Origin: Nitrospirota bacterium | Lineage (GTDB): Bacteria > Nitrospirota > Nitrospiria > Nitrospirales > Nitrospiraceae | DNA: 46,062 nt | NCBI GenBank assembly: GCA_030682135.1 | Contig: JAUXQT010000071.1 | Location: 1-46,062, forward strand | Direction: 5' to 3' | Part shown: positions 8,080-17,150 of the stretch, in pieces | How positions within the stretch are numbered: the stretch's first letter is position 1 | Layout: the number at the start of each line of letters is the position of its first letter | Translations under genes and position numbers: made by a program | Notes under the pieces: generated by a model | What the model was told of the DNA's origin: nothing | Seen by the model: only the letters and a program-made list of their open reading frames with translations | Databases searched by the model: none

Positions 8080-8721
8080 TTACGGCAGTGTCTTGACGTT
8101 GGCGCTGCTACCGAAGGCCGGCGTGGGGCTCAGATTTTTCTTGGGAATGACCGCGGTGCTCGCACAGGTGCCGGCTTCCTTCTGTAGGGTGCGGTCCACG
8201 ATCCGTACTTCGGACAGGACTTCGTTGACCAGTCCTTCGCGGATGATTTCGACATCCTGCTCCGCTTCCTTCCCCGTACGCTCACGGATGCGATCGGTCG
8301 ACCGCTCCGTGACTTTCACCCGGATGAGTTTCGAAAGTTCCACCCGTGCTGCCAGATCGGCGGAATGTTGGCAGAGCGAGAGCCCTTTCGAAAGGTTCCC
8401 GTATCCGATTGCACGGACATAGCCATCGTCGGATGGTTGGACTTCGGCTAAGGGAACCTGAATACCGGCCTTGTTTGATGGGGCCTGCCCGGACGACTGG
8501 TCCACCGCGGCAGAAGGCTGAGACTGTGAGGAGGTTTCAGTTTGAGTCTGCGGCAGCTCCTGCGCATGGAGCTGTTGAACGGCTTTGTCCGCATGCTGGC
8601 GCACGACGTCGGGGTTGGGAGGCGGCGCTTGCGGCGTCGAACAGCCGAAAGACACCAGCAAACTGCCCCATAACAATACGATGCCTTGTGATCGTGTAAA
8701 CCAGAAGCTCTGTACGCGCAT
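8080..8721 (-). CDS. LPP20-like lipoprotein
   Basis: 213 residues. A signal sequence ends in LLVSFGC, a plausible lipobox, followed by a proline/glutamine/serine-rich linker to about residue 90. The C-terminal half (VRAIGYGNLSKGLSLCQHSA, ARVELSKLIRVKV) resembles the LPP20 family of outer-membrane lipoproteins, in which conserved alanine-rich helices follow an AxGxG start. Role in the envelope not known. The ATG at 8721 was chosen because the signal peptide begins there; a longer frame to 8850 would translate a dispersed repeat. A GGAGGG lies upstream but rather far off. Confidence 0.65.
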   Translation of the reverse strand: MRVQSFWFTRSQGIVLLWGSLLVSFGCSTPQAPPPNPDVVRQHADKAVQQLHAQELPQTQTETSSQSQPSAAVDQSSGQAPSNKAGIQVPLAEVQPSDDGYVRAIGYGNLSKGLSLCQHSADLAARVELSKLIRVKVTERSTDRIRERTGKEAEQDVEIIREGLVNEVLSEVRIVDRTLQKEAGTCASTAVIPKKNLSPTPAFGSSANVKTLP

Positions 8722-8769
8722 CGAACAAAAAATAAGTGCGCCCTCCAAGCTCACTCGCTTCTCTTCTTC

Positions 8770-8867
8770 GGGGGACTGCCTGGTTGGTGGCCCATTGCGC
8801 GCGTCCAACGAGGGCCTGCTAAGGCCGCGCGTTGCGCGAGCACAGGACACTGACCAGGCAGTCCCCC
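8770..8867. repeat. Intergenic element bounded by 15-bp inverted repeats
   Basis: GGGGGACTGCCTGGT at 8770-8784 is perfectly complementary to 8853-8867. Inside are GCGCGCGTCCAACGA (8797-8811, also at 1489-1503), a small GGCC hairpin, and GCGTTGCGCGAGCACAG (8829-8845), which is identical to 19688-19704. It sits between the LPP20-like and zinc-ribbon genes. It looks like a small non-autonomous repeat or an attenuator/terminator hairpin; no transposase is linked. Confidence 0.65.
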
Positions 8868-8869
8868 TC

Positions 8870-9229
8870 CTACGTCTCCATCATCTCCAGCCGCGCATCG
8901 AACTCATGCCCGCAGGCCGTGCAACGAATGCAATCCGACTCGACTGTAAATTCGTCCGATCTGATCCCCATGCCACCGCAGTCCGGGCAGCGCGCGAGCT
9001 GAATCTTTTGATCGTTCACCGTTTCGTATTGCGAGCCACGGAGACAATAGACTGGCTTCCCATCGAGCAGCCATGGCTTGCCCGCATTATCGACCACCGG
9101 CAGCGTCAGATAATGATGGTCCACATAATCTTCGAGTTCATGCCGGTTGGCGAACCCGTCCTTGATCAACTTCTCCCCGACCACCTCGTAGAGCCTGTTG
9201 TCTTTCACGATTGCCTTGGTCGGACCCAT
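8870..9229 (-). CDS. Small zinc-ribbon protein of unknown function
   Basis: 119 residues; no named family recognised. Two cysteine pairs, CPDC and CTAC, about 19 residues apart in the C-terminal half (ARCPDCGGMGIRSDE and DCIRCTACGHEFDARLE), form a typical zinc ribbon. The N-terminal part (KAIVKDNRLYEVVGEKLIKDG) is of unknown fold. Cytoplasmic. The ATG at 9229 has a good Shine-Dalgarno sequence (GGGAGGTGCGAC). It lies between the LPP20-like gene and the CBS gene on the same strand. It could bind nucleic acid or a partner protein; nothing indicates which. Confidence 0.65.
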   Translation of the reverse strand: MGPTKAIVKDNRLYEVVGEKLIKDGFANRHELEDYVDHHYLTLPVVDNAGKPWLLDGKPVYCLRGSQYETVNDQKIQLARCPDCGGMGIRSDEFTVESDCIRCTACGHEFDARLEMMET

Positions 9230-9337
9230 GTCGCACCTCCCGTTCTGATAAGAGGAAATGGCTGATCGCTGATGACATGAACAAGAACGGCCTCTCGCAA
9301 GATGAACTGCATGGCACGAACGACGAACAACCTGTCG

Positions 9338-10111
9338 TTACACGACTCCTGAATAGTAGCGAAGAATATTGCTCACAGAAATCACGCCGATGATCGCGCC
9401 ATCCTGGGTGACGGCCAGATGCCGCGTGGCCTGGTCCTTCATCAGCCGGACCGCATCAAGAATGGACTGCTCGCCATCGATCGCCACCAGCGGATTCCGC
9501 ATACAGGATTTAACGAGCGTCGTATTGGGATCCAGCCCCTTGGCGACCACCTCGCGGGCCAGGATCGAATCGGTGATGAAACCCACGTAGGACTGGCGAT
9601 CCGTCACGAGGAGCGAGCCCAGCTTCCATTGCTGCATCAGCTGCCCCGCGTCTCGCAGGCTGGCATCTTGCGACACATTCCTGATTTCGAAGGACATGTG
9701 TTCGGCCACCTGAGGGCCGGTGAGGACCTGCCGGCCCGTCTTGTGTTTCTTGGGTTCGTCGGATCGGCGCGCTTCCAGCTCGGAGATACAGGTCTCCAAG
9801 ACCCGGCTCCGCTGCAAAAGGCTTTGCCGCAGGCTGTCCATACCCGTGCCTTCAGGCGCCTCATCCGTCATATTCACCAATCCACCGGCCTCGCCCACCT
9901 CTGCATATTCGTAGGCCTCCAACGACTCGGAGGTCTCCCCCAGCAGATCGGCAATCAACCGCTCTGTTTCCAGATCGAATTCATCCAGGCTGCGCGTTGG
10001 TATGCCCTTCCCCAGATAGGGCGCGAAATCGGCGAGTTGCTTGCGCAATCGCTCGATGCTGCGATCAAGAGAAACCCGTGGCTTTTTGGGAGTGGTGCGC
10101 GTCCGGTCCAT
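9338..10111 (-). CDS. Tandem CBS-domain protein
   Basis: 257 residues. The C-terminal 125 residues form a CBS pair: first domain from EHMSFEIRNVSQDASLRDAG to SYVGFITDSIL, second from SCMRNPLVAIDGEQSILDA to IIGVISVSNILRYY. CBS pairs bind adenine nucleotides and act as energy or redox sensors. The N-terminal 130 residues are acidic and helical (RSLDEFDLETERLIADLLGE) and of unknown function; no enzyme or channel domain is attached, so it probably regulates another protein. AAGGAGGTGCC precedes the ATG at 10111. Same strand as its neighbours but separated by more than 100 bases. Confidence 0.85.
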   Translation of the reverse strand: MDRTRTTPKKPRVSLDRSIERLRKQLADFAPYLGKGIPTRSLDEFDLETERLIADLLGETSESLEAYEYAEVGEAGGLVNMTDEAPEGTGMDSLRQSLLQRSRVLETCISELEARRSDEPKKHKTGRQVLTGPQVAEHMSFEIRNVSQDASLRDAGQLMQQWKLGSLLVTDRQSYVGFITDSILAREVVAKGLDPNTTLVKSCMRNPLVAIDGEQSILDAVRLMKDQATRHLAVTQDGAIIGVISVSNILRYYSGVV

Positions 10112-10243
10112 GGCACCTCCTTATGATGATGACACTGGCGAGAATGGCCGATCTTACCCCCGCTGGATCAGCAAGGGCAAGCGGCCGACATCATAGGAGG
10201 GGCATTTCGTGAGGAGAGAGCGAGTCTCAGCCGTGGAAGAATG

Positions 10244-10693
10244 TCAAAACGCGAGGTAGTGACAGGGGCCGAATGTCCGGCGGCATCCAACCAGGTACAG
10301 ATATCCCAGTGACTCCACCTGAACGGGTTTGCTCCATCGGACCTCAAACACGTTCACCGTCTTGCCCCATCCAAAGCGGGAGGTATGGACTTCGATCGAT
10401 TGTTTGTCCTGAGGAGCCTTGCCCATGACCAGCAGGATTCCCTCCGTGCTCCGGTTCAAGGCAAAGGCCTCTCCCTGCTCGATGACGACAGACTGGTCAT
10501 CATTGGCTTCGAGGACCTCATAGGTACACATCGACCGATACTCGACACGCGCCTCACCACGCCGAGCCGGCAGAGCCGTCGTCGCCGACATCACCGCTGA
10601 GGCCTGCTGGAGATCGAGATCTTGCACATGTTGCTCTTGCGCGATGATCGCCGCACTGAGAGAATACATTGCGTCGAGAGTCTGCGTCGCCAT
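10244..10693 (-). CDS. PilZ-domain protein (probable c-di-GMP receptor)
   Basis: 149 residues. After a helical N-terminus (LDAMYSLSAAIIAQEQHVQD) comes RRGEAR, giving the RxxxR motif, and NRSTEG, giving the (D/N)xSxxG motif; together these bind cyclic di-GMP in PilZ domains. The C-terminus (SLGYLYLVGCRRTFG) is shared with the protein encoded at 22938-23375, so the two are paralogues of one subfamily. The ATG at 10693 has GGAGG nine bases upstream. Stand-alone PilZ proteins usually act by contacting a partner; which one is unknown. Confidence 0.75.
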   Translation of the reverse strand: MATQTLDAMYSLSAAIIAQEQHVQDLDLQQASAVMSATTALPARRGEARVEYRSMCTYEVLEANDDQSVVIEQGEAFALNRSTEGILLVMGKAPQDKQSIEVHTSRFGWGKTVNVFEVRWSKPVQVESLGYLYLVGCRRTFGPCHYLAF

Positions 10694-11020
10694 CTTCAGG
10701 CCTCCAGTCTTGTTGAGCGGGGTGGATGTCCTCTGATTTTTGAAGAGAGAGCAAACACCGTACCGCACAGCAGAGAAAGTCGACCGCCTGATTATCAGGC
10801 CTTTCGATGTCTCGCCCCTGGTTCTGACTGGAGAGGCCAATCCCTACGAAGGGATGTGACTGCACCGTTCGGGAGCGGAACCACTCTATCCCATCGATTT
10901 CACAGAGGTCTTCCTGCTGTAGTCATCGTCCTACAACTCCAAGGAGATTCCTTCACCGTAGGATTCGTGATCACGAAAAGGGGGAAATGGGTAAGCGCGC
11001 CAATCAGATTAGAAGAATGG

Positions 11021-11401
11021 CTAGACGGAAGGGATGGCGTGAAGCGCGATGAATCGCTTGAGCTGCAAGGCACCGGTAAACGTCAGATGCATGAACTCCA
11101 ATCCGAATGTCTGTTCCTTCGCCCACCGGACTGTGGCACGCTCAACGGCGACCGGTGCGAGCTGTTTGGGTAGCTGCAAGGTCACCATCACCTGATCGCC
11201 CGGTTTGATGGAGGCTTCGCTCGACACGCGGGCTCCCTTCATCGAGACGTCGTAGACCACGCCGATACCAAGGCTGTCCTTGCTGAACCAGCGTGTCACG
11301 CCTTTTCGAGCGATGGAACAGGTAAAGGGGACGGGGATGCGGAGCCTGGCATGCTCGCGAAAGTTGATGAACTTGTCTTTACCTGCGCTGTCGTTTCCCA
11401 T
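11021..11401 (-). CDS. PilZ-domain protein
   Basis: 126 residues, essentially one PilZ domain. REHAR supplies the RxxxR motif and DVSMKG the DxSxxG motif; the pattern ARVSSEASIKPGDQVMVTL and FGLEFMHL completes the six-stranded barrel. It should bind cyclic di-GMP. The ATG at 11401 is preceded by AGGAAGGTGAGG. The 327-base gap between this gene and the PilZ gene at 10244-10693 contains no gene or clear hairpin that I can see. Sequence is only distantly like the neighbouring PilZ protein. Confidence 0.85.
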   Translation of the reverse strand: MGNDSAGKDKFINFREHARLRIPVPFTCSIARKGVTRWFSKDSLGIGVVYDVSMKGARVSSEASIKPGDQVMVTLQLPKQLAPVAVERATVRWAKEQTFGLEFMHLTFTGALQLKRFIALHAIPSV

Positions 11402-11497
11402 ACGTTCCCTCACCTTCCTGAGGCACACTGTACACAAGGTCCCACCGAACGAGAAACAATTTGTGGATTTCAGGACAACTCTCGCGCGATGATTCCG

Positions 11498-13165
11498 CTA
11501 GCGCACGGAGGCGAGATGCGGTTGTTCGGGAGTCGATGCGGCCAGTTGCGCCGCATGCCGGAGCGCATCGAGCCGTCTGGCATGGTGGTGATCCGGCGGC
11601 AACAGCTGCAACACACCGAGCCCCGCCAGCACCTTGGTCACGACTGGCTGCATCCCGACGAGCACCAGATGCTGGTGATAGGCCTGGGCCATGCGGATCA
11701 TATCCTCCACCGCCAGAGCCGCCGTGCCATCGATGGCCGGGACGTCTGAAAGGTCCAGCACGACGACCCGGAAACTGCTCCACCGCGAGACGCCTTCAAG
11801 CCGGCGAACCATATCCTTGGCTGAGCCAAAGCTCATCGGACCGTCGATATGGATGAGAATGATCTGGCCTTCGTGGAGACCGAGTACGGCGGCCTCCTCT
11901 TCGGTGAGCGAGGATTCCCCTGTCCGGTCAGTGATCACCCGGAGGTTCATCAATTCAAGATCGGCCATCCGCTTCACAAACAGCACACTGGCCAACACCA
12001 GGCCGACCGCCACGGCCATAATCAAGTCCGCTAAGACGGTCATGCCGCAGACCACCACCATGATCGTCACATCCGCGCGTGGCGCTTGGACGACATGTTT
12101 GAGGAAACGCCAGTCGATGATGTCGACGCCGACTTTGACAAGGATGCCGGCCAATACGGCGAGTGGAATCCGCTCTGCTAAGGGCCCGAGGCCGAGGAGC
12201 ACCGCCAGCAGGATCAGCGCATGGAACGATCCCGAGATGGGCGTCCGCCCGCCGGTGCGAATATTCACGACGGAGCGCATCGTGGCGCCGGCGCCGGGCA
12301 ACCCCCCGAAGAAACCTGCCACGGCGTTGCCGATCCCCTGCCCGATCAACTCACGATTGGAATCGTGGCGGGTGCGGGTCATATTATCGCAGACCAACGA
12401 TGTCAGCAGACTGTCGATACTGCCAAGGACTGCCAGCACAATGGCTTGGCCGATCACCACCTTGACCGCATCAAGATGCAGACTGGGAAGGACCGGCAGA
12501 GGAAAATTGGTAGGGATCGATCCGATGACGGGCGCGTCTGGAAAGGCGGCAACACCCAGGATCGTGCCTGCGAGCAACGCGAGCAACGGTGGCGGGACCA
12601 TCTTCCCGATCCGCTCCGGTGTGCCATAGACACAGGCCAACGAGACCAGACCGAGCACCAGTGCATCCACGATAGGATGGGCCACAAACGACGGCAGCAT
12701 AACCAGCGTGGTGAGCACTCCCCCCGATTGAGCCGCATGACCGACAAGCGGGCCTACTTGAAGGATGATGATGATCATCCCGATCCCGCTCATGAATCCT
12801 GAAATCACGGGATAGGGCATCAGGGTGATGTATTGGCCGACGCCGCTCAGGCCGAGGAGGACCTGCAAGCCTCCCCCCAAGATCACGGCGGTGAAGGCCA
12901 GCGACGGCTCCTGCCCGAATTGCGCAATGAGCCCGGCCATGACGACGGTCATCGGGCCGGTGGGACCGGACACCTGGGCCGGAGTCCCGCCGAACAGCGC
13001 GGCGAAGAGCCCGACGAAGATCGCACCATAGAGTCCGGCGGTGGCGCCGGCTCCGGATGCCACCCCGAAGGCCAGCGCCAACGGCAACGCGACCACCGCC
13101 GCCACGAGACCGCCATAGAGGTCACCGCGAAGATGCTTGAAGGACAGGCCGTGGATCAGAGACAC
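11498..13165 (-). CDS. SulP-family anion transporter with STAS domain
   Basis: 555 residues. The N-terminal 400 residues are polytopic and start with the SulP signature region (DLYGGLVAAVVALPLALAFG, GLYGAIFVGLFAALFGGTPA, QVSGPTGPMTVV). The C-terminal STAS domain runs from about 430 and includes VVVLDLSDVPAIDGTAALA, whose serine/threonine loop normally senses nucleotides. SulP proteins carry sulfate, bicarbonate or other anions; the substrate is not clear. Translation begins at GTG 13165 with only a weak ribosome site. The DUF2892 gene lies 125 bases upstream on the same strand, so they may form an operon. Sulfate uptake or bicarbonate uptake are both possible. Confidence 0.9.
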   Translation of the reverse strand: MSLIHGLSFKHLRGDLYGGLVAAVVALPLALAFGVASGAGATAGLYGAIFVGLFAALFGGTPAQVSGPTGPMTVVMAGLIAQFGQEPSLAFTAVILGGGLQVLLGLSGVGQYITLMPYPVISGFMSGIGMIIIILQVGPLVGHAAQSGGVLTTLVMLPSFVAHPIVDALVLGLVSLACVYGTPERIGKMVPPPLLALLAGTILGVAAFPDAPVIGSIPTNFPLPVLPSLHLDAVKVVIGQAIVLAVLGSIDSLLTSLVCDNMTRTRHDSNRELIGQGIGNAVAGFFGGLPGAGATMRSVVNIRTGGRTPISGSFHALILLAVLLGLGPLAERIPLAVLAGILVKVGVDIIDWRFLKHVVQAPRADVTIMVVVCGMTVLADLIMAVAVGLVLASVLFVKRMADLELMNLRVITDRTGESSLTEEEAAVLGLHEGQIILIHIDGPMSFGSAKDMVRRLEGVSRWSSFRVVVLDLSDVPAIDGTAALAVEDMIRMAQAYHQHLVLVGMQPVVTKVLAGLGVLQLLPPDHHHARRLDALRHAAQLAASTPEQPHLASVR

Positions 13166-13289
13166 AGTGCGTCGGTTCCAGAGGTGTTATAACCTGTCGT
13201 AACAAACTCGGTGGTGAGAGTCCATGAAAACCGCGCATCCCCGTCCCTGCGCTGAGCCGGGAACAGACGGACGGTACGAACGGCTTCGC

Positions 13290-13514
13290 TTACTTGGCGC
13301 AGCAGCTGGACGAGCCGGGTGCGTCCTCGGAGGGAAGGAGACGGTCGAGCAGGAAATAGACAGGGCAAAATCCTGTGAGGCCGCTCTGTATCAGCGTGAT
13401 ACCGATCACCGCCGGCAGAATCAGCCAATGGGCGCTGACGTAATGTCCCAACGCGACTCCAGCCGTGACCACAATTCCCACGACTGCATCGTGAATGCGT
13501 CTCTTCTGGTTCAT
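13290..13514 (-). CDS. DUF2892 (YgaP-like) small membrane protein
   Basis: 74 residues with two membrane helices (AVVGIVVTAGVALGHYV and LILPAVIGITLIQSGLTGFCPVYFLL). LTGFCPVY is the DUF2892 signature, with its conserved cysteine. In YgaP this domain anchors a rhodanese; here it is alone, ending in a SSCC tail that might bind metal or thiols. GAGGAGGGCCAAGC precedes the ATG. It lies just upstream of the SulP transporter, and similar pairs are seen in sulfur-related settings, so a sulfur role is possible but not shown. Confidence 0.75.
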   Translation of the reverse strand: MNQKRRIHDAVVGIVVTAGVALGHYVSAHWLILPAVIGITLIQSGLTGFCPVYFLLDRLLPSEDAPGSSSCCAK

Positions 13515-13938
13515 GCTTGGCCCTCCTCGGTGGAAGATACTCCGGCGCCTCTTCGAACGATACCTGGCCGATCAGGCTAGACCTGACACATGAACCTGTC
13601 AAGATTGCATCGGCCAGTGATTGCCACGTATGGATCCGCCAGAACGACGTAGCGCGTCCATGCCTTGATTCACTGATACAAGGCAATGGTTACGGGACGT
13701 GAGATCGATCTGTATGATTTTGTCGAACAGGGGACACCGTTGCATACAGTTCTCCATTAGCCCTTATTCTGAAAATTACTTTTTCTAACGCTTTTCGCTC
13801 GGGAAATAGACGATCCGCCGTACACATACTCCGTGGTTTACTTTTTGCCTTCACCTCTCTTTGACCGCGTTTCTCCCTGGGAGGCAATGGTCACATCCAG
13901 GATCGTCGTGCGAGGAAAACAACAGGAGGGAGGCCAGA
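13515..13938. other. Divergent intergenic region, no gene seen
   Basis: 424 bases between the minus-strand DUF2892/SulP genes and the plus-strand peroxidase gene. It contains an AT-rich stretch (about 13740-13800) that probably holds promoters, but I could not place convincing -35/-10 pairs, hairpins or palindromes. Confidence 0.4.
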
Positions 13939-15525
13939 ATGCCGCATTATCGTCAGACATTTCTATTCGTCGGGCTAGCAGGAGCGCTCTGTTCTGCCGC
14001 GCTCATTGGCATCGCTGTGGCGGACGATGGAGAAAGAGATCGGGGAAGAGACCGAGAGATGTCCTTTACGCGGATGTTTCCTGAGTTGCCTCCCTTTGCG
14101 CCGCCAACCGATGCGGCACGTGACCAGGCCAAGAAGCTCGGAGAAAAAGGCGGCCTCATCGATGCCCTGGATATCCTCAGCGATCCGGTGTTGTCGATTA
14201 CGAATCCTGCCCAGTTCAGTCCGAATAATCCCGACAATCTCAATATGACGGCCGGCATGACGTTCCTCGGCCAATTTCTCGACCACGATATTACCTTCGA
14301 TCCGAACTCTCCCTTGCTCGAAAAAACCAATCCCAAAAAGACCACCAACTTTCGGACGCCGAAATTCGATCTGGATAGTGTGTATGGCGGTGGGCCGGAA
14401 CGGTCCCCGGAGTTGTACGACCTCAGCTCCGGCGTCATCAAGTTGCGCGTCGAAGCCATCCCAGGATCTGAACAGTTTTCGCGCAACGGAGCAATCCGGT
14501 TCGATCTCCCGCGCGATCCGAATACCCTCACGGCGTTTCTGGGGGACAGACGCAACGACGAGAACGTGATCCTCTCGCAGCTCCATGTGGCGATGCTCCG
14601 GTTTCACAATGCGGTGACAGACCGGCTCCATGCCGACCCAACGAACGCCGGAGAGTCAGCTGAGAAACTGTTCAGGGAGGCTCGACGCCAGGTCCGCTGG
14701 CACTATCAATGGATCATCCTGCACGATTTTCTGCCGCTGACCATCGGGCAAGCGCGCGTCGATGACATCTTGAATCATGGAATCCGCTTCTATCGGTTCG
14801 ATCGAGACAATCCACAGATGCCGATCGAGTTTTCAGTGGCGGCCTATCGCTTCGGCCATTCACAAATCCGTCCCAGCTACCGCCTCAACTTCGGACATCC
14901 CGACATGGGGCACAATCCATTCTTCGTGTTTCTCTTCGACGATGCCCAAGACCCCAACGATCCGGATCCGAACGACCTGCGTGGCGCAAAACGCGCGCCT
15001 CGCCGGTTTGTGGATTGGCAAACGTTCTTCAACTTTGGCGATGGAAACGTCCGCCCCAATAAGCAAATCGACGGCAAACTCTCCACGGTCGTCATGCTGC
15101 TCCCCGGCTCACGTGGACCGGCTCCGGGCCTGCCGGCCGACGGGGTGCAGTCCTTGGCCTCGCGCAATCTGATGCGCCACGTCAATTTCGGAATTCCGTC
15201 CGGTCAGGCGATTGCGCAACGGATGGGACTTCCGGTGTTAACGCCGACGCAACTGAATGCGCTCACGCCCTTCGGAATGGAACGGAGCACACCGCTCTGG
15301 TTCTATATTTTGAAAGAAGCGGAGCTGATGGAACAGGGTCTTCGCTTAGGACCTGTAGGAGGCCGCATCGTCGGTGAAGTGTTTATCGGTCTCTTGAAGG
15401 CCGATGACACGTCCTATCTGTCTGCCAGGCCACATTGGACACCCCTATTGCCCTCTGCGACGCCGGGCGAGTTTCATATGACCGACCTGCTGACGTTTGC
15501 CGAGGTGGTTCCCCCGTTGAACTAA
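13939..15525 (+). CDS. Secreted animal-type heme peroxidase
   Basis: 528 residues. A signal peptide (FLFVGLAGALCSAALIGIAVA) is followed by a mature domain with all family landmarks: FLGQFLDHDITFDP with the distal histidine near residue 116, LHVAMLRFHNAVTDRL near 215-230, and the proximal-histidine motif YRFGHSQI near 307. This is the peroxidasin/XPO-like branch, different from the larger peroxidase at 3673-6561. It probably oxidises halides or organic substrates with peroxide in the periplasm or outside. AGGAGGGAGGCCAG precedes the ATG at 13939, which fixes the start. A strong hairpin follows the gene. Two such peroxidases within 8 kb is unusual for a bacterium. Confidence 0.88.
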   Translation: MPHYRQTFLFVGLAGALCSAALIGIAVADDGERDRGRDREMSFTRMFPELPPFAPPTDAARDQAKKLGEKGGLIDALDILSDPVLSITNPAQFSPNNPDNLNMTAGMTFLGQFLDHDITFDPNSPLLEKTNPKKTTNFRTPKFDLDSVYGGGPERSPELYDLSSGVIKLRVEAIPGSEQFSRNGAIRFDLPRDPNTLTAFLGDRRNDENVILSQLHVAMLRFHNAVTDRLHADPTNAGESAEKLFREARRQVRWHYQWIILHDFLPLTIGQARVDDILNHGIRFYRFDRDNPQMPIEFSVAAYRFGHSQIRPSYRLNFGHPDMGHNPFFVFLFDDAQDPNDPDPNDLRGAKRAPRRFVDWQTFFNFGDGNVRPNKQIDGKLSTVVMLLPGSRGPAPGLPADGVQSLASRNLMRHVNFGIPSGQAIAQRMGLPVLTPTQLNALTPFGMERSTPLWFYILKEAELMEQGLRLGPVGGRIVGEVFIGLLKADDTSYLSARPHWTPLLPSATPGEFHMTDLLTFAEVVPPLN

Positions 15526-15543
15526 CGACTGAAACACAGAAAC

Positions 15544-15591
15544 GGTCGGGAGTCTTCATGGCCCAGTGCTGGCGAGAAAAGACTCCCGACC
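15544..15591 (+). terminator. Hairpin terminator after the peroxidase gene
   Basis: GGTCGGGAGTCTT (15544-15556) pairs perfectly with AAGACTCCCGACC (15579-15591), a 13-bp stem with a 22-base loop, starting 18 bases after the peroxidase stop codon. No T run follows. It lies between converging genes and could serve both. Confidence 0.55.
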
Positions 15592-15670
15592 ACTGTGCCA
15601 TGCTCGCACAGTCCACGCCTCACCACTCACCATCGTTCAGCCAATTCTCCGGAGGCCCTTGTATCGCCCG

Positions 15671-16465
15671 TCAGGGCTTTCGACCGCTCACCGCGACTGT
15701 GGCATAGTAGATCGCCCAGGCGTGAGGATCGTCGGCGAAGCGGCAATACAGGTCGAGGTCCTCCTCCGTCACGACGCCGGTTGCCAGATATTTTTCGCGT
15801 AACTGCCGCGCCGACATCTTCATGATCGTCGCCATACCGGACCCGCCTGGGGAGAGGGGCGCGTCATTCTCCACCACCAGTCCGGTCACGCCTCTGTGTT
15901 GCAAGAGCGAGGGCAACGTGAGGCCCAACGCATGGTCCATCCCCAATGCATCATACATCGCCTTGATGGCCTGGTTGACTCTCTGCACCGCCCCCAGCTG
16001 CGTGACCTCGCCCGTCACGCCTCGCGAGGCAGAAAAATCAGGCTCTTCCAATATCAGCCATCCGCCCGGTTTGAGGGATGCGAGCATCCGCGATAATGCC
16101 ACATGAAAGTCAGGCAGATGGATGAGCACGTACCGGGCATGGACGAGATCGAATGACGCGTCGTCCAGCGGTACCGTACGAATGTCGCCTTGCCGCACCG
16201 CCACATTCGACGGCCATGCACCTGGCAGGAACTTGGTGGAGAGATCGACTGCTTCCACTCGTCCCGCCGGCCCAACCACGTCGCTCATCCAACTGAGAAC
16301 CGACCCGGCTCCTGGCCCCACCTCCAAACATCTCCAGCCTGATTGTACGCCAGCGGCCAGCAACCGCCGCCGACTCGCCGGATCGAACACCCGCTCGATG
16401 GCGCGAAGCCGCTCCAGTTCCCGTTGATCTTCTACTCGATGAAAGACGTACTCCGGTTCTGCCAT
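15671..16465 (-). CDS. Class I SAM-dependent methyltransferase
   Basis: 264 residues. Motif I is CLEVGPGAGSVLSWM with the acidic motif II VEAVDLS, then QGDIRTVPLDDASFDLVHAR and LKPGGWLILEEPDF, the standard Rossmann-type methyltransferase order. The C-terminal third is helical (AIKAMYDALGMDHALG) and would define the acceptor. Many such genes are annotated as UbiE/Methyltransf_25-like; the substrate is unknown. The ATG at 16465 follows GCGGGGG; a longer frame upstream is implausible. It converges on the peroxidase gene. Confidence 0.85.
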   Translation of the reverse strand: MAEPEYVFHRVEDQRELERLRAIERVFDPASRRRLLAAGVQSGWRCLEVGPGAGSVLSWMSDVVGPAGRVEAVDLSTKFLPGAWPSNVAVRQGDIRTVPLDDASFDLVHARYVLIHLPDFHVALSRMLASLKPGGWLILEEPDFSASRGVTGEVTQLGAVQRVNQAIKAMYDALGMDHALGLTLPSLLQHRGVTGLVVENDAPLSPGGSGMATIMKMSARQLREKYLATGVVTEEDLDLYCRFADDPHAWAIYYATVAVSGRKP

Positions 16466-16828
16466 ACAACCCCCGCGATATCGGTGACTGGCAGGAGCAT
16501 TCAACCCCTGCACCAAAAAAGAGCATACGCAACAGATGGACAAACAGAAAGTCACAAAAACAATCTGCGACACCGACAGGCGAGCTATTGTTTGAGAAGC
16601 CAGATCCCTGCCGAAACCGAGGGTCAATCGTTGGAGCGCAAACCACACCCGTGACCCCGTTCATGAGCTCGGCTAGGTTCCCAACCTCCGACCTCGAAAC
16701 ACCTGAGCACTGGCGCTTTTCTGCAGATCGACCATCACCCTGATACAATCGATTTCGCACACTGACGCACTCTCCGTTTCTGCGATACTATCGCGGGCCA
16801 GCGCTTGGCACACAATGGAATCATCGGC
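16466..16828. other. Divergent intergenic region, no gene seen
   Basis: 363 bases between the methyltransferase gene and the GIY-YIG gene, which are transcribed in opposite directions away from it. I see no palindrome, hairpin or family repeat here. Promoters for both genes are expected but could not be placed with confidence. Confidence 0.35.
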
Positions 16829-17122
16829 ATGACGTGGGTCGTCTATATCGTGGAATGCTCGGACGGCAGTCTCTATACCGGCATCACGAACGATCTCGCG
16901 CGGCGAGTGGAAGAACATGGGACAGGCAAAGGCGCCAAATACACGAAGCACCGCGGTCCGGTCACCGTACGATATACCGAGCATCAGGACAGCAAAAGCG
17001 CCGCGCTGACACGCGAGGCCGCGATCAAATCACTCCGGAGAGGAGACAAGCTAGCACTGATCGCCGCTCAGCCCACGGCCGAACCATGCCGCAGTAACCC
17101 TCAGCCAAAAACGATTCGATAA
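16829..17122 (+). CDS. GIY-YIG nuclease superfamily protein (YhbQ/UPF0213-like)
   Basis: 97 residues. The compact GIY-YIG core is plain: VVYIVECSDGSLYTGIT carries the paired motifs, followed by ARRVEEH with the catalytic arginine, and GAKYTKHRGPVTVRYTE. Small stand-alone members resemble E. coli YhbQ, reported to act on DNA ends or damaged DNA. The ATG at 16829 gives the usual family start (MTWVVYIVEC); a TTG at 16805 would add eight residues. Single gene. Fold assignment secure, role uncertain. Confidence 0.9.
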   Translation: MTWVVYIVECSDGSLYTGITNDLARRVEEHGTGKGAKYTKHRGPVTVRYTEHQDSKSAALTREAAIKSLRRGDKLALIAAQPTAEPCRSNPQPKTIR

Positions 17123-17150
17123 CCCGGCTGACACATCGACAGACGACCGG

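Noticed and set aside
11691-12629. 312-codon plus-strand open frame
   Set aside because: Antisense to the SulP transporter; product is rich in serine, threonine and arginine without a domain.
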